Numbered from the stretch's first letter, positions 18,284 through 27,466 are shown. The stretch is 64,000 nt of DNA from Planctomycetota bacterium (GCA_029550525.1 JAKPHF010000064.1:186001-250000), one strand, 5' to 3'. The notes: a model not told the origin generated them from the sequence alone. Made by a program: numbers and translations.

Positions 18284-18805
18284 TTGACGATCATGAAGTG
18301 GACGCCATTTGTGATTCTGGCCGGCGTAACCGTCGTGCTACAGATGTCGGCCACGCCGTATCTGGAGATCCAGTCGATTCGGCCGGACCTCATGTTCATC
18401 CTGGCCGCCCACTATGCGCTGTGGGGGCCGTGGCCCGATGCCGCCATCGCCGCTTGGATCCTGGGGCTCGTCGCCGACATGCAGAGCCTCGACCGGCTGG
18501 GCGTCCACGCCTTCAGCTTTGGACTGGCCGCCTGGGCCATCATGCGGGTGCGCATGGTGGTCTTCCGCGACCACGCGGCCACGCAGATCGTCATCACGCT
18601 GCTGTTCACGATCCTGATCCAAATCGGCGTGGCCCTCTATCGGCGGTGGGGGGGCAGCGGGTCTGGAGGCAGTATTCTCTGGCCAGCCATCTTGACGGGG
18701 TTCTATACGGCCATGTGTGCCCCGTATCTGCACTGGTTGCTGATCCGCATGAGCCGGTGGACGGGTCTCAAGGCAAACCGCGGGCTCCTGAGTCCGCAGG
18801 GATGA
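18284..18805 (+). CDS. mreD: Rod-shape-determining protein MreD
   Basis: A 173-residue hydrophobic protein with about five membrane helices. It has the conserved MreD-type feature of a membrane segment followed by R-P-D-L (SIRPDLMFILAAHYALWG) and a short DMQSLDRLGVHAFSF loop. MreD is an inner-membrane component of the elongasome that directs lateral wall synthesis together with MreC, PBP2 and RodA. The TTG at 18284 has GAGGGGG 8 nt upstream. The ATG at 18293 is an alternative but has a poorer site. mreB and mreC are not in the neighbourhood. Downstream are mrdA and rodA, separated by a hairpin-forming repeat. Confidence 0.85.
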   Translation: MTIMKWTPFVILAGVTVVLQMSATPYLEIQSIRPDLMFILAAHYALWGPWPDAAIAAWILGLVADMQSLDRLGVHAFSFGLAAWAIMRVRMVVFRDHAATQIVITLLFTILIQIGVALYRRWGGSGSGGSILWPAILTGFYTAMCAPYLHWLLIRMSRWTGLKANRGLLSPQG

Positions 18806-18810
18806 AGTGC

Positions 18811-18977
18811 AAGCTATCAGCTGTCAGCTGTCAGTTATGAGCTGTAAGCTGTAAGCTCTAAGCCAGAGAATGAGAAGGTGTGAACGAGTGCGCCTGGGGA
18901 GGGGGACTTCAGTTGGTCCCAACTGGCATGAGTCTGGCTCACAGCTCACAGCCCATAGCTCACAGCTTATAGCTTGG
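18811..18977. repeat. Inverted array of degenerate AGCTGTC-type heptamers
   Basis: The gap between mreD and mrdA is filled by degenerate heptamers: AGCTATC, AGCTGTC, AGTTATG, AGCTGTA, AGCTCTA (18811-18863). The opposite strand pattern (CTCACAG, CCATAGC, TTATAGC) follows at about 18935-18977, and a small CAGTTGG/CCAACTG dyad sits near the tip (18910-18925). The RNA would fold into a long imperfect hairpin. The last unit (TAGCTTGGAGCC) contains the mrdA ribosome-binding site. Similar units lie at 22742, 47344, 51614 and 57308. Confidence 0.8.
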
Positions 18978-18982
18978 AGCCT

Positions 18983-21022
18983 ATGGCTTTTTCCATGTTC
19001 GAACACCGTATCAAGCTGCTGCTGATGCTCTTCGCCTTGCCCGCCCTGGTGCTGGTCGGACGATTGTTTCAGCTGCAGGTGGTGCAGGCCTCGGCGTTTC
19101 GCGAGGAGACGCACGAGATGTTGCAACGACCTCCGCGGCAACTCGCGTGCTTGCGGGGGCGCATCTTCGATCGCGCGGGCAGACTGCTGGCCTACGACGA
19201 CTCGGCATGGGACATCTCGGTGCACTACGCGGCCATCGTGAACGATCCCGCGGCTCGCCGGCGTATGTGCAAGCTCCTGAAGTTGCCCGCGGATGCGGTG
19301 ACGGACGAGAGGATCGAGGAATCCTGGGAGCGAATCGCCCAACTGTCCGCCAAGTCGAGAGACGACCTTCGCAGGGAGGCTCAGCGCATCGAGAGGCTGG
19401 TCAAGCGGATCAAGAATGACGTGTCCGAAAAACGCGGGATGGAGATCCTCATCGAGGAGGAACTCTCAGCCCACCCGGTGGTGAGCGGGCTGGACCGCTC
19501 GCAACAGGTGGCCGCCCGCGTGGCCCTGTCCGAGTATCCCTGGATCGACATCACCGCGAGCCATCGGCGCGTCTACGACGGCGGGACGGCCATGAACCAG
19601 ATCCTGGGGCAACTGGGGCGCGTCACGGCCGAAGCGCTGGCCGCCGATCCGTTCGCCGACGACCACCTGGCCAAGTACCAGTCGGACGACTTTATCGGGA
19701 TTCTGGGCGTCGAACGGTTGGCCGAGAATTGGCTCCGCGGTCGGCGCGGCGAAGAATACAAGAACCGGTTGGGCCAGGAAGTCAAGCCCCCGGTCCAGCC
19801 GCGCGACGGGCGCGACGTGCAGTTGACTATCGACTTCGAGCTGCAAAAAGCGGTGTATGGCCAGTGGACGCTGTCGTCCATCGGCATGGGCGGAGCCGCG
19901 GTCATCCTCGACATTCCCACGCGAAACGTGCTGGCCATGGTGGGCTATCCCGCGGTGGATCCGCACGATCCCGACGATGTGCGGAGAAACATTGCCTTGC
20001 GGGACAATCCGCGTCGGCCGTTTCTGTTCCGGGCAGTCCGCGGGAACTACCATCCGGGCTCGATCGTCAAGCCCATGATCCTGGCCGCCGGCATGACGGA
20101 GCGGATTGTCGGACCGAACGACACGGTCAATTGCATCGGCCGTTTGTTCGAAAGCTATGGGGGGTGGGGCTGCGAGGGTATTCACCCGCACGTGTCGGCG
20201 GTGGAAGCGATCCAGAAGAGCTGTAACGTGTACTTCTATCGGCTGGGCCAGCAACTCGGCGTGGAGCGCGAAGCCAAATGGATGCAGATGTTCGGGCTGG
20301 GTCGGCCATCCGGCACGGGGTTGGTCGAGGATTTTCGCGGCCGGCTGCCGATGCGGAAAAACGACGGCGAGGCTCGGCTGGCGGCCATCGGTCAGGGCGA
20401 GATTGAACTGACGCCCATCCAGGCTGCCAATCTCATCGCCACCGTTGCGGATGGGAAGTTCCGCCCGGTGACCCTCTGGGCCAATAACCCCAATCCGCAT
20501 CCGCCGGCCCACCCGCTGCCCGTCAGCCAGAGCACGTGGGAGACGGTGCGCGAGGGACTCTACCGTGCGGTGAACGTGCATGGCGGCACGGCCTACAAGA
20601 AGGCCGGTCACGTGGACTTCGGCCCGTACGTACTGATGGGCAAAACCGGCAGCGCCGAGACGGGGCCGCCCGAGTGGATCTACCCGATCACGCTGCCCGA
20701 CGGGAAGCGCTACGAGGTTCGAGCACCCGACGCCCGCGCCGTTCGTCGGCTCTATCCGGATGCGCAGATCCATGATGAGAACAAGCGCTGCCCGCCGGAG
20801 TACGAGCAAACCCACAGTTGGTTCGTGGGTTATCTGGCACCGCGCGGCCGGTATAAGCAGCCCGTCGGTCCGGGGCCGGCGAGCGTGGCCATCGCGGTGA
20901 TTGTCGAGCACGCCGGTCACGGCGGCGACGTGGCGGCTCCCATGGCGGCCGACATGCTACGAGCGTTTCTCCAGCTGCAGAACGGCGAATCCGCGGCCGG
21001 TGCGGCAGGGGGAGCGCCATGA
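18983..21022 (+). CDS. mrdA: Penicillin-binding protein 2
   Basis: The elongation transpeptidase cross-links peptidoglycan with RodA. The 679-residue protein has an N-terminal membrane anchor (about residues 8-30), a PBP dimerisation domain, and a transpeptidase domain with the three signature motifs: SxxK at S360-K363 (HPGSIVKP), SxN at S413-N415 (KSCNVYFY) and KTG at 554-556 (GKTGSAET). The start at 18983 uses TTGGAG upstream; that sequence belongs to the preceding repeat array. The stop overlaps the rodA start (ATGA), implying coupled translation. It is in the usual mreD-mrdA-rodA order. Confidence 0.95.
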   Translation: MAFSMFEHRIKLLLMLFALPALVLVGRLFQLQVVQASAFREETHEMLQRPPRQLACLRGRIFDRAGRLLAYDDSAWDISVHYAAIVNDPAARRRMCKLLKLPADAVTDERIEESWERIAQLSAKSRDDLRREAQRIERLVKRIKNDVSEKRGMEILIEEELSAHPVVSGLDRSQQVAARVALSEYPWIDITASHRRVYDGGTAMNQILGQLGRVTAEALAADPFADDHLAKYQSDDFIGILGVERLAENWLRGRRGEEYKNRLGQEVKPPVQPRDGRDVQLTIDFELQKAVYGQWTLSSIGMGGAAVILDIPTRNVLAMVGYPAVDPHDPDDVRRNIALRDNPRRPFLFRAVRGNYHPGSIVKPMILAAGMTERIVGPNDTVNCIGRLFESYGGWGCEGIHPHVSAVEAIQKSCNVYFYRLGQQLGVEREAKWMQMFGLGRPSGTGLVEDFRGRLPMRKNDGEARLAAIGQGEIELTPIQAANLIATVADGKFRPVTLWANNPNPHPPAHPLPVSQSTWETVREGLYRAVNVHGGTAYKKAGHVDFGPYVLMGKTGSAETGPPEWIYPITLPDGKRYEVRAPDARAVRRLYPDAQIHDENKRCPPEYEQTHSWFVGYLAPRGRYKQPVGPGPASVAIAVIVEHAGHGGDVAAPMAADMLRAFLQLQNGESAAGAAGGAP

Positions 21023-22290
21023 TCGGCGACCTCAAGATCAGCTCCCTCAAAATCAGCTCGCGCCACACCTGGGGTCTGCTCATCCCCGTGTGCGTGCTGT
21101 GCGGCCTGAGTCTGTTCAGTCTTCAGGGCCTGTTTTCGCCCGAGCCGGCGCGCGTGCCGGCGGGAGCGGCCGTCAAGCAGCTCGGGTTCATGATCGTCGG
21201 GCTCGTGCTGGCCGGCCTGACGATCGCGGTCAGTTATCAACGGCTGGGCCGGTTCGCGTATGCCCTCTTCGTGTTCTGTCTGGCCATTCTCCTCCTGTTG
21301 CAGCTGGACAAGCGGTTTGACCTGGCGTTCGTGCCGTGCCGCAACGGCTCGCGCCGTTGGATCGAGATCGGCTCCATCCAACTGCAACCGTCCGAATTGA
21401 TGAAGATCGTCTACGTGCTCGCGCTGAGCTGGTATCTCCGGTATCGCAGCAACTATCGCACGTTTGCGGGGCTGGCCTCGCCGTTCTTCCTGACGCTCGT
21501 CCCGATGGGGCTGATCCTGGTTCAGCCCGACCTGGGTACGGTCTTGCTGTTTCTGCCCGTGCTGTTTGCGATGCTGTTCGCCGCGGGGGCCCGGGTCAAG
21601 CATCTGCTGATCATCATTCTGTTTGGCACGGCCTGTCTGCCGCTGTTCTGGATGCAGATCAAGCCGTACCAGAGGCTGCGGCTGGTGGGCATGGTCCTCC
21701 AGAACCCGAATATCCGCGCGTATTTCGAGAACAAGCCCGAACGGTGGGATTGGTTCCGTCCGCCGCGGACGACGCAGCGCGAATGGCGCACCGAACTCAC
21801 GCAATGGAGCAAGCGGGCCGGCTTTCAGCTCGTGCACGGCAAGGCGGCCATCGGCAGCGGAGGCGTGCTCGGTCAGGGTTGGGCCAAAGGACCCTTCGTC
21901 GAACACGACTTCCTGTTGCCCGAGCGGGAAAACGACTTCATCTTCGCCATCATCACGCATCAGTGGGGATTCGTCGGCGGCCTGCTCGTGCTGTGTTGTT
22001 ACGGCGTGATCCTGATCGTCGGCTACGATGTGGCCTTGAATACCAAGGATCCGTTCGGGCGTCTGGTGGCGGTGGGCATCACCACGCTCATCGGCGTGCA
22101 GGCGCTCACGAATTTGTGCATGACTGTCGGCATCGGGCCCATCACCGGCGTGACGCTCCCGTTCGTGAGCAAGGGCGGCAGCAGCCTCGTGTCGAGCTTC
22201 GTGTGCCTCGGTCTGTTGGTCAGCGTGGCCACCGACCGGCCCATCCTCATCGCCAAGACTCCCTTCCAATTCGACGACGCCGATGAGTGA
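21019..22290 (+). CDS. rodA: Rod-shape SEDS protein RodA (peptidoglycan polymerase)
   Basis: A 423-residue SEDS-family membrane protein with about ten helices. It includes a RRWIEIGSIQLQPSELMKI segment, the classic FtsW/RodA 'GxxxxQPSEL' motif, and VKYPFVSKGGSS-like TLPFVSKGGSS near the C terminus. RodA polymerises glycan strands in complex with PBP2. The ATG overlaps the mrdA stop by 4 nt (ATGA), so the two are translationally coupled. A long, hydrophilic loop (about residues 228-280) interrupts the transmembrane region and looks somewhat longer than in model RodA proteins. FtsW is a possible alternative call, but the partner PBP2 argues for RodA. Confidence 0.93.
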   Translation: MIGDLKISSLKISSRHTWGLLIPVCVLCGLSLFSLQGLFSPEPARVPAGAAVKQLGFMIVGLVLAGLTIAVSYQRLGRFAYALFVFCLAILLLLQLDKRFDLAFVPCRNGSRRWIEIGSIQLQPSELMKIVYVLALSWYLRYRSNYRTFAGLASPFFLTLVPMGLILVQPDLGTVLLFLPVLFAMLFAAGARVKHLLIIILFGTACLPLFWMQIKPYQRLRLVGMVLQNPNIRAYFENKPERWDWFRPPRTTQREWRTELTQWSKRAGFQLVHGKAAIGSGGVLGQGWAKGPFVEHDFLLPERENDFIFAIITHQWGFVGGLLVLCCYGVILIVGYDVALNTKDPFGRLVAVGITTLIGVQALTNLCMTVGIGPITGVTLPFVSKGGSSLVSSFVCLGLLVSVATDRPILIAKTPFQFDDADE

Positions 22291-22766
22291 CAGTCCTTCG
22301 CAATCCCCCCCGAACGGGCAAGAAGTCAATGGTCGGCGGCATGAGCCTTCGCCATCCCGCCCTAAGAGAGCGTGAAGTCAACAGCGTGAGTCACAGTCTG
22401 CCCTGAAGAGGCGTGATGGCATTAGCCGGTAGCGTGAGTCACAACTCCGCCCTGAAAGGGCGTGAAGTCAATAGCCGTGGGCGTGAGCCCACGGACCGTC
22501 GGCTCTACCTAAAACATCGCTTGTCAACCGGAGGGCGGCGAAGCCGCCCTCCGGTTGACAAGGGTAGGTCTGACGCGGGGCCTGAACCGTAGGCTCACGC
22601 CTACGGCTACTCACCGCCGCCCCTTCGGGGCGAGGAGAGCCCATACATCGCCTCACGCTTTACCACCTTCGTGCAATATAATAGGCACGACGAGACGGGG
22701 GACAGATGTTTGTGCCCCAAAGAGGCCAACCGAACACCGCAATGGCTCACAGCTCATGGCCCACGG
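22291..22766. repeat. Palindrome- and repeat-rich spacer
   Basis: The 476-nt gap between convergent rodA and hemB holds short repeats around 'GCCCTGAAAGGGCGTGAAG' and several dyads: CCGTAGGC/GCCTACGG near 22590 and CCCCTTCGGGG at 22621. GGGCGTGAGCCCACGGACCG (22479-22498) recurs at about 57187-57206. TAATAGGCACGACGA near 22680 recurs near 1184. No gene is visible. It resembles a cluster of REP-type palindromes. Confidence 0.7.
22520..22562. repeat. Perfect 20-bp palindrome with 3-nt loop
   Basis: Positions 22520-22539 pair perfectly with 22543-22562 around a GAA loop; the flanks CTACC and GGTAG extend the dyad outward. It is the strongest hairpin in the window. It may act as a bidirectional terminator between the convergent rodA and hemB genes, although it lacks a T-run. 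Confidence 0.85.
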
Positions 22767-23753
22767 CTACTTGGCCAGCCAGCTGGCCAAGTCCTTGGCA
22801 TAGTACGTAATCACCATGTCCGCGCCGGCGCGGACGATAGCGGTAGTGGCTTCGAGGGCGGCGCCCTTTTCGTCTATCCAGCCGTTGGCGGCGGCGGCTT
22901 TGATCATGCTGAACTCGCCGCTGACGTGGTAGGCGGCGGTGGGCATGCCGAAGGCCTGCTTGATGCGCCAGATGAGGTCCAGATAGTTCAGCGCCGGCTT
23001 GACCATGACGATATCAGCGCCTTCTTCGATATCGGCTGCCACCTCGCGCAGGGCCTCGTCGCCGTTGCCGATGTCCATCTGGTACGTCTTGCGGTCGCCG
23101 AACTGAGGCGGCGATTCGGCCGCGTCGCGGAAGGGACCGTAGTAGCTGCTGGCATACTTGGCCGAGTACGCCATGATGGGCGTGTTCGCAAAGCCGTTCT
23201 CGTCGAGGCCCGCCCGGATAGCGGCCACGCGGCCGTCCATCATGTCCGAGGGGGCGATGATGTCCGCACCGGCTTTGGCGTGCGAGACCGCTTCCCGCAC
23301 GAGCAAATCGAGCGTGGCGTCGTTGTCCACGTCCTTGCGGCCTTGGCGATCGACGATGACGCCGCAGTGGCCATGATCGGTGTACTCGCACAGGCAGACG
23401 TCGGTAATCACCAGCAGATCCGGCAGGGCCTCCTTGATGGCGCGGACAGCCTGCTGCACGATACCATTGTCGGCGTAAGCCTCCGAGCCGACGGCATCTT
23501 TGCGCTCGGGGATGCCGAACAGCAGCACGGCCGGGAGGCCCAGTTCGGCAGCCGACTTGCACTCTTCCACCAGCGTGTCGACGGAGAGCTGGAACTGGCC
23601 CGGCATGGACTTGATCGGCTGGCGCACGTTGCGGCCCGGCCGCACGAACAGTGGATAGATCAACTGGTCCACGCTCAGCCGTGTTTCCCGCACCATGCGC
23701 CGCATGGCCGGGCTCGAACGCAAACGACGAAGTCTCGTTTTCGGAAAGGGCAT
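22767..23753 (-). CDS. hemB: Porphobilinogen synthase (delta-aminolevulinic acid dehydratase)
   Basis: HemB condenses two 5-aminolevulinate molecules to porphobilinogen in haem and corrin synthesis. The 328-residue protein has both Schiff-base lysines, K199 ([16 protein letters not shown]) and K252 ([11 protein letters not shown]), and the cysteine-rich zinc site C120-x-C122-x7-C130 ([14 protein letters not shown]). The start at 23753 was chosen for the upstream GAGGAAG; an ATG 15 codons earlier has no site. Several strand-internal features (RPGRNV, the long PSDMMDGRV loop) are standard. It is a single gene, convergent with rodA. Confidence 0.97.
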   Translation of the reverse strand: MPFPKTRLRRLRSSPAMRRMVRETRLSVDQLIYPLFVRPGRNVRQPIKSMPGQFQLSVDTLVEECKSAAELGLPAVLLFGIPERKDAVGSEAYADNGIVQQAVRAIKEALPDLLVITDVCLCEYTDHGHCGVIVDRQGRKDVDNDATLDLLVREAVSHAKAGADIIAPSDMMDGRVAAIRAGLDENGFANTPIMAYSAKYASSYYGPFRDAAESPPQFGDRKTYQMDIGNGDEALREVAADIEEGADIVMVKPALNYLDLIWRIKQAFGMPTAAYHVSGEFSMIKAAAANGWIDEKGAALEATTAIVRAGADMVITYYAKDLASWLAK

Positions 23754-23774
23754 GGTTATTCTTCCTCGTCTGCT

Positions 23775-23808
23775 CACCACAGAGGCCGCAGAGAGCACAG
23801 AGGGGACG
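23775..23808. repeat. Short CACAGAG/GCAGAGA-type repeat
   Basis: Three degenerate units (CACAGAG, GCAGAGA, CACAGAG) lie upstream of hemB. A longer array of the same type occurs at 63189-63254. Confidence 0.5.
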
Positions 23809-23937
23809 TTCGACTCCTTTTTCTTCTGTCTCCCGGCCCCTGTCTCCTGTCTCAGGTAGCTCCAGTGCCAAAGCAGACTTATTGTAACAGGATATCAAAT
23901 TCTCGACGATGCGACAGGATGGGAACTCGCGCGTCGG

Positions 23938-24372
23938 TCAGATCGCAGCACCTTCCTGTATGACGACCCAACGGATGAGATCGCGCGTGGTGAGAATCCC
24001 GGCGAGTCGGCCGTCGGCATCGATGACGGGCAGACAGGAGACCCGTTGCCGCATGAATAACCGGGCGGCTTCGGCGAGGGTGGCGTCGGGCTCGATGGAG
24101 ATGAGCCGGCGGGTCATAAACTGGTGGATGCGCTTTTGCAGCGTGGCCAGATCCTGCGGCCGCTCGCTCATCCGCACGCCGACAAACGGGCTAAGTTGCC
24201 GCAGCAGATCGCGGTCGGACAGGACGCCGACGGGCTTGCCCTCTTCCATGACTACCAGGTGATGGAACCGTTTTTCGTGGAAGATTTGTCTGGCCTTCTG
24301 CAGCGTGTCGTCCATGCCGATGGTGATCACCTCGGTGGTCATGAGATCGCGGACTCGGCTTTTATGGGACAT
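23938..24372 (-). CDS. Tandem CBS-domain protein
   Basis: The 144-residue soluble protein consists of two CBS domains: one at about residues 8-60 (VRDLMTTEVITIGMDDTLQKA...VGVLSDRDLLR) and one at about 82-140 (FMTRRLISIEPDATLAEAARLF...AGILTTRDLIRW). The pair forms a Bateman module that binds adenosine nucleotides and acts as an energy or ligand sensor, usually through a partner. No catalytic domain is attached, and the target is unknown. GGAG lies upstream of the ATG. It lies downstream of the RRM gene on the same strand but is separated from it by a terminator. Confidence 0.9.
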   Translation of the reverse strand: MSHKSRVRDLMTTEVITIGMDDTLQKARQIFHEKRFHHLVVMEEGKPVGVLSDRDLLRQLSPFVGVRMSERPQDLATLQKRIHQFMTRRLISIEPDATLAEAARLFMRQRVSCLPVIDADGRLAGILTTRDLIRWVVIQEGAAI

Positions 24373-24507
24373 GCTGCGTTTTCTCCAGAATCGTGCCGGT
24401 CAGGATATCGGGCCGCATGTTTCCCGACTTCACATTGGCGTTTCGATGACCACTGGACATTCGTCGTGCATAGACGGGGGCTCGCCGCAAATGAATGCGC
24501 ACAAAAA

Positions 24508-24537
24508 AAGGACAGGCCACCGAAATGGCCTGTCCTT
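24508..24537 (-). terminator. Rho-independent terminator of the RRM gene
   Basis: On the minus strand a perfect 12-bp stem (AAGGACAGGCCA/TGGCCTGTCCTT) with a 6-nt loop is followed by a run of seven T. It sits about 27 nt past the RRM gene's stop. Confidence 0.95.
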
Positions 24538-24563
24538 CGGATTCTGCGTATGAGGGGCTGATC

Positions 24564-24908
24564 TCAGTAGCGACTACGTCCACCGCCGCCATAGCCGCCG
24601 CGTCCGCCGCCGCCACCACCATAACCGCCACGCCCGCCGCCGTAGCCACCGCTGCGCGGCTCGCGAGGCTTGGCCTCATTCACGGTCAGAGCACGCCCGT
24701 CCTGGCTGGTGCCGTTGAGCGCCTGGATTGCTGCCTGAGCTTCCTGGTCGGAACCCATCTCCACAAAACCGAAACCCTTACTGCGACCAGTCGAGCGGTC
24801 GGTGATGACCTCCGCGCTCTCAACGGTTCCATGCTGCGAGAACAGTGCCTCCAGCTGAGAACTCGTCGTCTCGTAGTTCAGGTTTCCCACATACAACTTT
24901 TTGCCCAT
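24564..24908 (-). CDS. Glycine-rich RRM RNA-binding protein
   Basis: The 114-residue protein has one RNA-recognition motif with RNP2 LYVGNL (5-10) and RNP1 KGFGFVEM (44-51), followed by a Gly/Arg/Tyr-rich tail (RGGYGGGGGGRGGYGG). Such proteins bind single-stranded RNA and in bacteria are often induced by cold or stress; here that is inference. The start at 24908 follows AGGAG by 7 nt; a TTG two codons earlier is less likely. The gene is monocistronic, ending at a strong terminator. Confidence 0.93.
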   Translation of the reverse strand: MGKKLYVGNLNYETTSSQLEALFSQHGTVESAEVITDRSTGRSKGFGFVEMGSDQEAQAAIQALNGTSQDGRALTVNEAKPREPRSGGYGGGRGGYGGGGGGRGGYGGGGRSRY

Positions 24909-25157
24909 CGTCAATCTCCTGTGCGAAGGGCTTCTTGACCCGCTCTTTCGCTTTCCGGGTCAACAAGGAAAGGGGCCGCCATTTCAGCCCGGACGGAAGG
25001 AAGGGCGATCGAGAGGACGTGGACGTACCAATCTCTTTCGACGAACCAACCGGCCACATCATACACGACGTGCTGTAACGAATCCAGTCACTTTGCAAAA
25101 AAGAACGGAGATTTCAGCAAATGTTCCGGGGCGATCCCTTTCGGGGCCGACGGACGG

Positions 25158-26987
25158 CTATTCGGCTGCAATCGTCGGAGTCAAAACGAACGCACGGGCG
25201 GTGTCCACCGTGCCCAGCTTCAGTGATGCTCGTCCGTCTGCGAAATCTGCCGAAAACTCGACGAGTTCACCATCCTTGACCTCGCGGATGCGGCATGGCT
25301 GCAGATGCCCGGGCAGGTCGATGCTCACCTCGACATCCTCAGCCGGGAAATGGAACGGATGGTGTGTCACCGTATTGAAGCCGATCTCGTGGCCTTTGTT
25401 CACGACCACGAGCACCATGGCTTGCGGCCCGCACAGGAGCATGCGAATCCAGACCTGCTCGTGCTTGGGCGGATTGGGCAGCGGGCAACCGATCGCCAGG
25501 TAGGGGGCCAGCACCGAGACGTCCCGGTTGATCCGCCCGACTTCCTCCCACAGCTCAGCGTTATCCGACAGAGCCAGGAACTTGCCACCCTCGGCCTCGA
25601 TGCCGATGTCCGCGAAGTAGGCCAGACCGGCGATGCCGCTGCCCATGGCGTAGTAGGCCATCATGCGCTCTTCCTGTGGCGTGGGCGGCCGTGTGCTCCA
25701 GCGATGACCGCTGTTGGCCGTGGCCCAGATCACCGCGATGAGCGGATGCGGCGCGCAGGCGTCGCGAGCCACGGCCAGCGAGCATGGCACGCGCTCGAGT
25801 TGCTCGGCCGAAATGGGCACATACGGGTCGGTGGCCGTCAGATCGCCCAACTGGCCGTACACGTACCAGTTGGCAGGCTTATACGTGTTGTTCAAGAGCA
25901 CCAGGTTGAGCGCGGCCGGATCGGCTGTTCGCTGCTGGCGAATGATGGGGATGACGGCCGACATGGCGTGCACACCGAGCCGATCCAGCAGCGGGAGTGT
26001 CTTGATCTTCAGCGCGTCATGCCCGTCGGGCTCGTCCATGTTGTAGTAGTACAACCGCCCGCTCTGCTCGGGCGTATGCGGCCGGCCCACGCCGGGACTG
26101 CCCACCTGGATGTAGTTGAGCCCCAGCTCGTGCAGCACGTCGAGCGAGGAGTGGGCCACGTACGTGTTGATGCCGTGTGCTTTCGCTTCCTCGGCTTCCT
26201 CTTTGCTGAGCGAGCCGAACAGCGCGATGGCGAAGTAGTGATCCCATGCTCGGATGGGTTGAACGATCCGATCGCCGCCGGCGAGCGAGATTTCGACCAG
26301 GTGATACGAGCCTGTTTCCCATGCCGGCGACAAGGGCACCTCCAGCAGCGATAGACCGCTGCCGAACGGTCCGTCGATGCGCCGGACGTTCGACGCCATT
26401 CGCCCATCCAGCACCACCTCGCGGACCTCGGGCACATCCCGGCTGTCGAGAGCGCGGAGATAGATGTAGACGCGGTCGATGCCGGACGAAAAAGCGATGC
26501 CTTCCGCCCGCACGCGCCGTGTGCTCAACGGGACAGTAACGTCAAACGGCTTGCCTGAATCGGGCTGAAACGTCAGTCGCACGTCGGTCCGCGGCAACGA
26601 TCGGGGACGCACGATGCACTCCGTCCAGCCGCCGGCCGCAACCATTTCCGGCTCAACCCAGTGATAGATGACAGGCCCGGCTTTCTCGGCCGTGGTGGTC
26701 ACCTCACCGACGGGTTTACCGTCCACGTGCGTCAGTTGCAGTCGCACGGCGGCGGTCGCGGCGTTCCGCAGGATTACATGCAGGCTGCCCGCGGGATGAA
26801 AATGTGTGGGGTAAAACTGCTCGTCGTGCTTCCAGCCTTCTTTCCAGACGAAGTCCTGCCAGACCTGCTTTTTCGCGAAAGGATTCGCATCAGGGCGCCA
26901 CATGGCATCGACGGTCTGCCATTCGCCGAGTGCTGCGGCGGTTGAGAACAACACGACTGCTGCGGAACTTGTCAGATACTTCATCAT
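25158..26987 (-). CDS. Exported protein of unknown function, 609 aa
   Basis: The N terminus has a signal peptide (MMKYLTSSAAVVLFSTAAALGE). The remainder resembles carbohydrate-active or carbohydrate-binding proteins of planctomycetes: beta-rich N-terminal part, then a TIM-barrel-like half containing RLYYYNMDEPDGHD, a pattern seen in glycosidase-like DUF4091-type proteins where an Asp-Glu pair lies in the active site. A beta-sandwich-like C-terminal part follows. I cannot name a family. The ATG at 26987 overlaps the stop codon of the preceding gene (TGATG) and lacks its own ribosome-binding site, indicating translational coupling. Confidence 0.65.
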   Translation of the reverse strand: MMKYLTSSAAVVLFSTAAALGEWQTVDAMWRPDANPFAKKQVWQDFVWKEGWKHDEQFYPTHFHPAGSLHVILRNAATAAVRLQLTHVDGKPVGEVTTTAEKAGPVIYHWVEPEMVAAGGWTECIVRPRSLPRTDVRLTFQPDSGKPFDVTVPLSTRRVRAEGIAFSSGIDRVYIYLRALDSRDVPEVREVVLDGRMASNVRRIDGPFGSGLSLLEVPLSPAWETGSYHLVEISLAGGDRIVQPIRAWDHYFAIALFGSLSKEEAEEAKAHGINTYVAHSSLDVLHELGLNYIQVGSPGVGRPHTPEQSGRLYYYNMDEPDGHDALKIKTLPLLDRLGVHAMSAVIPIIRQQRTADPAALNLVLLNNTYKPANWYVYGQLGDLTATDPYVPISAEQLERVPCSLAVARDACAPHPLIAVIWATANSGHRWSTRPPTPQEERMMAYYAMGSGIAGLAYFADIGIEAEGGKFLALSDNAELWEEVGRINRDVSVLAPYLAIGCPLPNPPKHEQVWIRMLLCGPQAMVLVVVNKGHEIGFNTVTHHPFHFPAEDVEVSIDLPGHLQPCRIREVKDGELVEFSADFADGRASLKLGTVDTARAFVLTPTIAAE

Positions 26988-27466
26988 CACGGCCACTGCG
27001 CTTTGGTGGAGCCATCGGGTTTGAATGTGTAGATCTTGGGATCGCCTTCGGTGGTCACACCGATCTCGACCAACTTCTTGCCGTCCGCGTTGTTGGTGAT
27101 GAGGACGCCTTCGCCTTCGGTGGTCACGGCAATCCGTACCAGGTCGCGGCCGCGGCTGTTGCCCGTGGTGATCGTGCCCTCGCCGTTTTTGGTCACTCCC
27201 AGCGAAACGATCTTGTTTTCCTTCGCATCCAGCGTGGTGACCGTCCCCGTACCGCCGGCCGTCATGCCCAGCACGACCGCCGGCTTGCCATCGGCCGAGA
27301 CGATCTCGATGCGATGGGCCCGGATGAGGTTGGCCACGTCCGTGCCGCCCGTTGTGGCCTGCCCCATGATCAAGGCACCTACGCCGGCCAGGAGCATGCT
27401 CGCGACGGCGAGTTTCAGCGTGCGGTTCTGACGTTCGAGTTTTTCAATCCGTTGTTCGAGAGTCAT
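26987..27466 (-). CDS. Single-pass membrane protein with beta-repeat exterior domain
   Basis: The 159-residue protein starts with a short amphipathic coiled coil (MTLEQRIEKLERQNRTLKL), then one membrane helix (about 18-35). A periplasmic region follows, made of repeated beta units: VVLGMTAGGTGTVTTLD, VSLGVTKNGEGTITTGN, VRIAVTTEGEGVLITNN, VEIGVTTEGDPKIYT. Four imperfect repeats of about 22 residues suggest a beta-solenoid or stacked-strand module. GGAGG lies 5 nt before the ATG. The gene is translationally coupled to the exported protein downstream, suggesting the two work together. No known family is recognised. Confidence 0.7.
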   Translation of the reverse strand: MTLEQRIEKLERQNRTLKLAVASMLLAGVGALIMGQATTGGTDVANLIRAHRIEIVSADGKPAVVLGMTAGGTGTVTTLDAKENKIVSLGVTKNGEGTITTGNSRGRDLVRIAVTTEGEGVLITNNADGKKLVEIGVTTEGDPKIYTFKPDGSTKAQWP

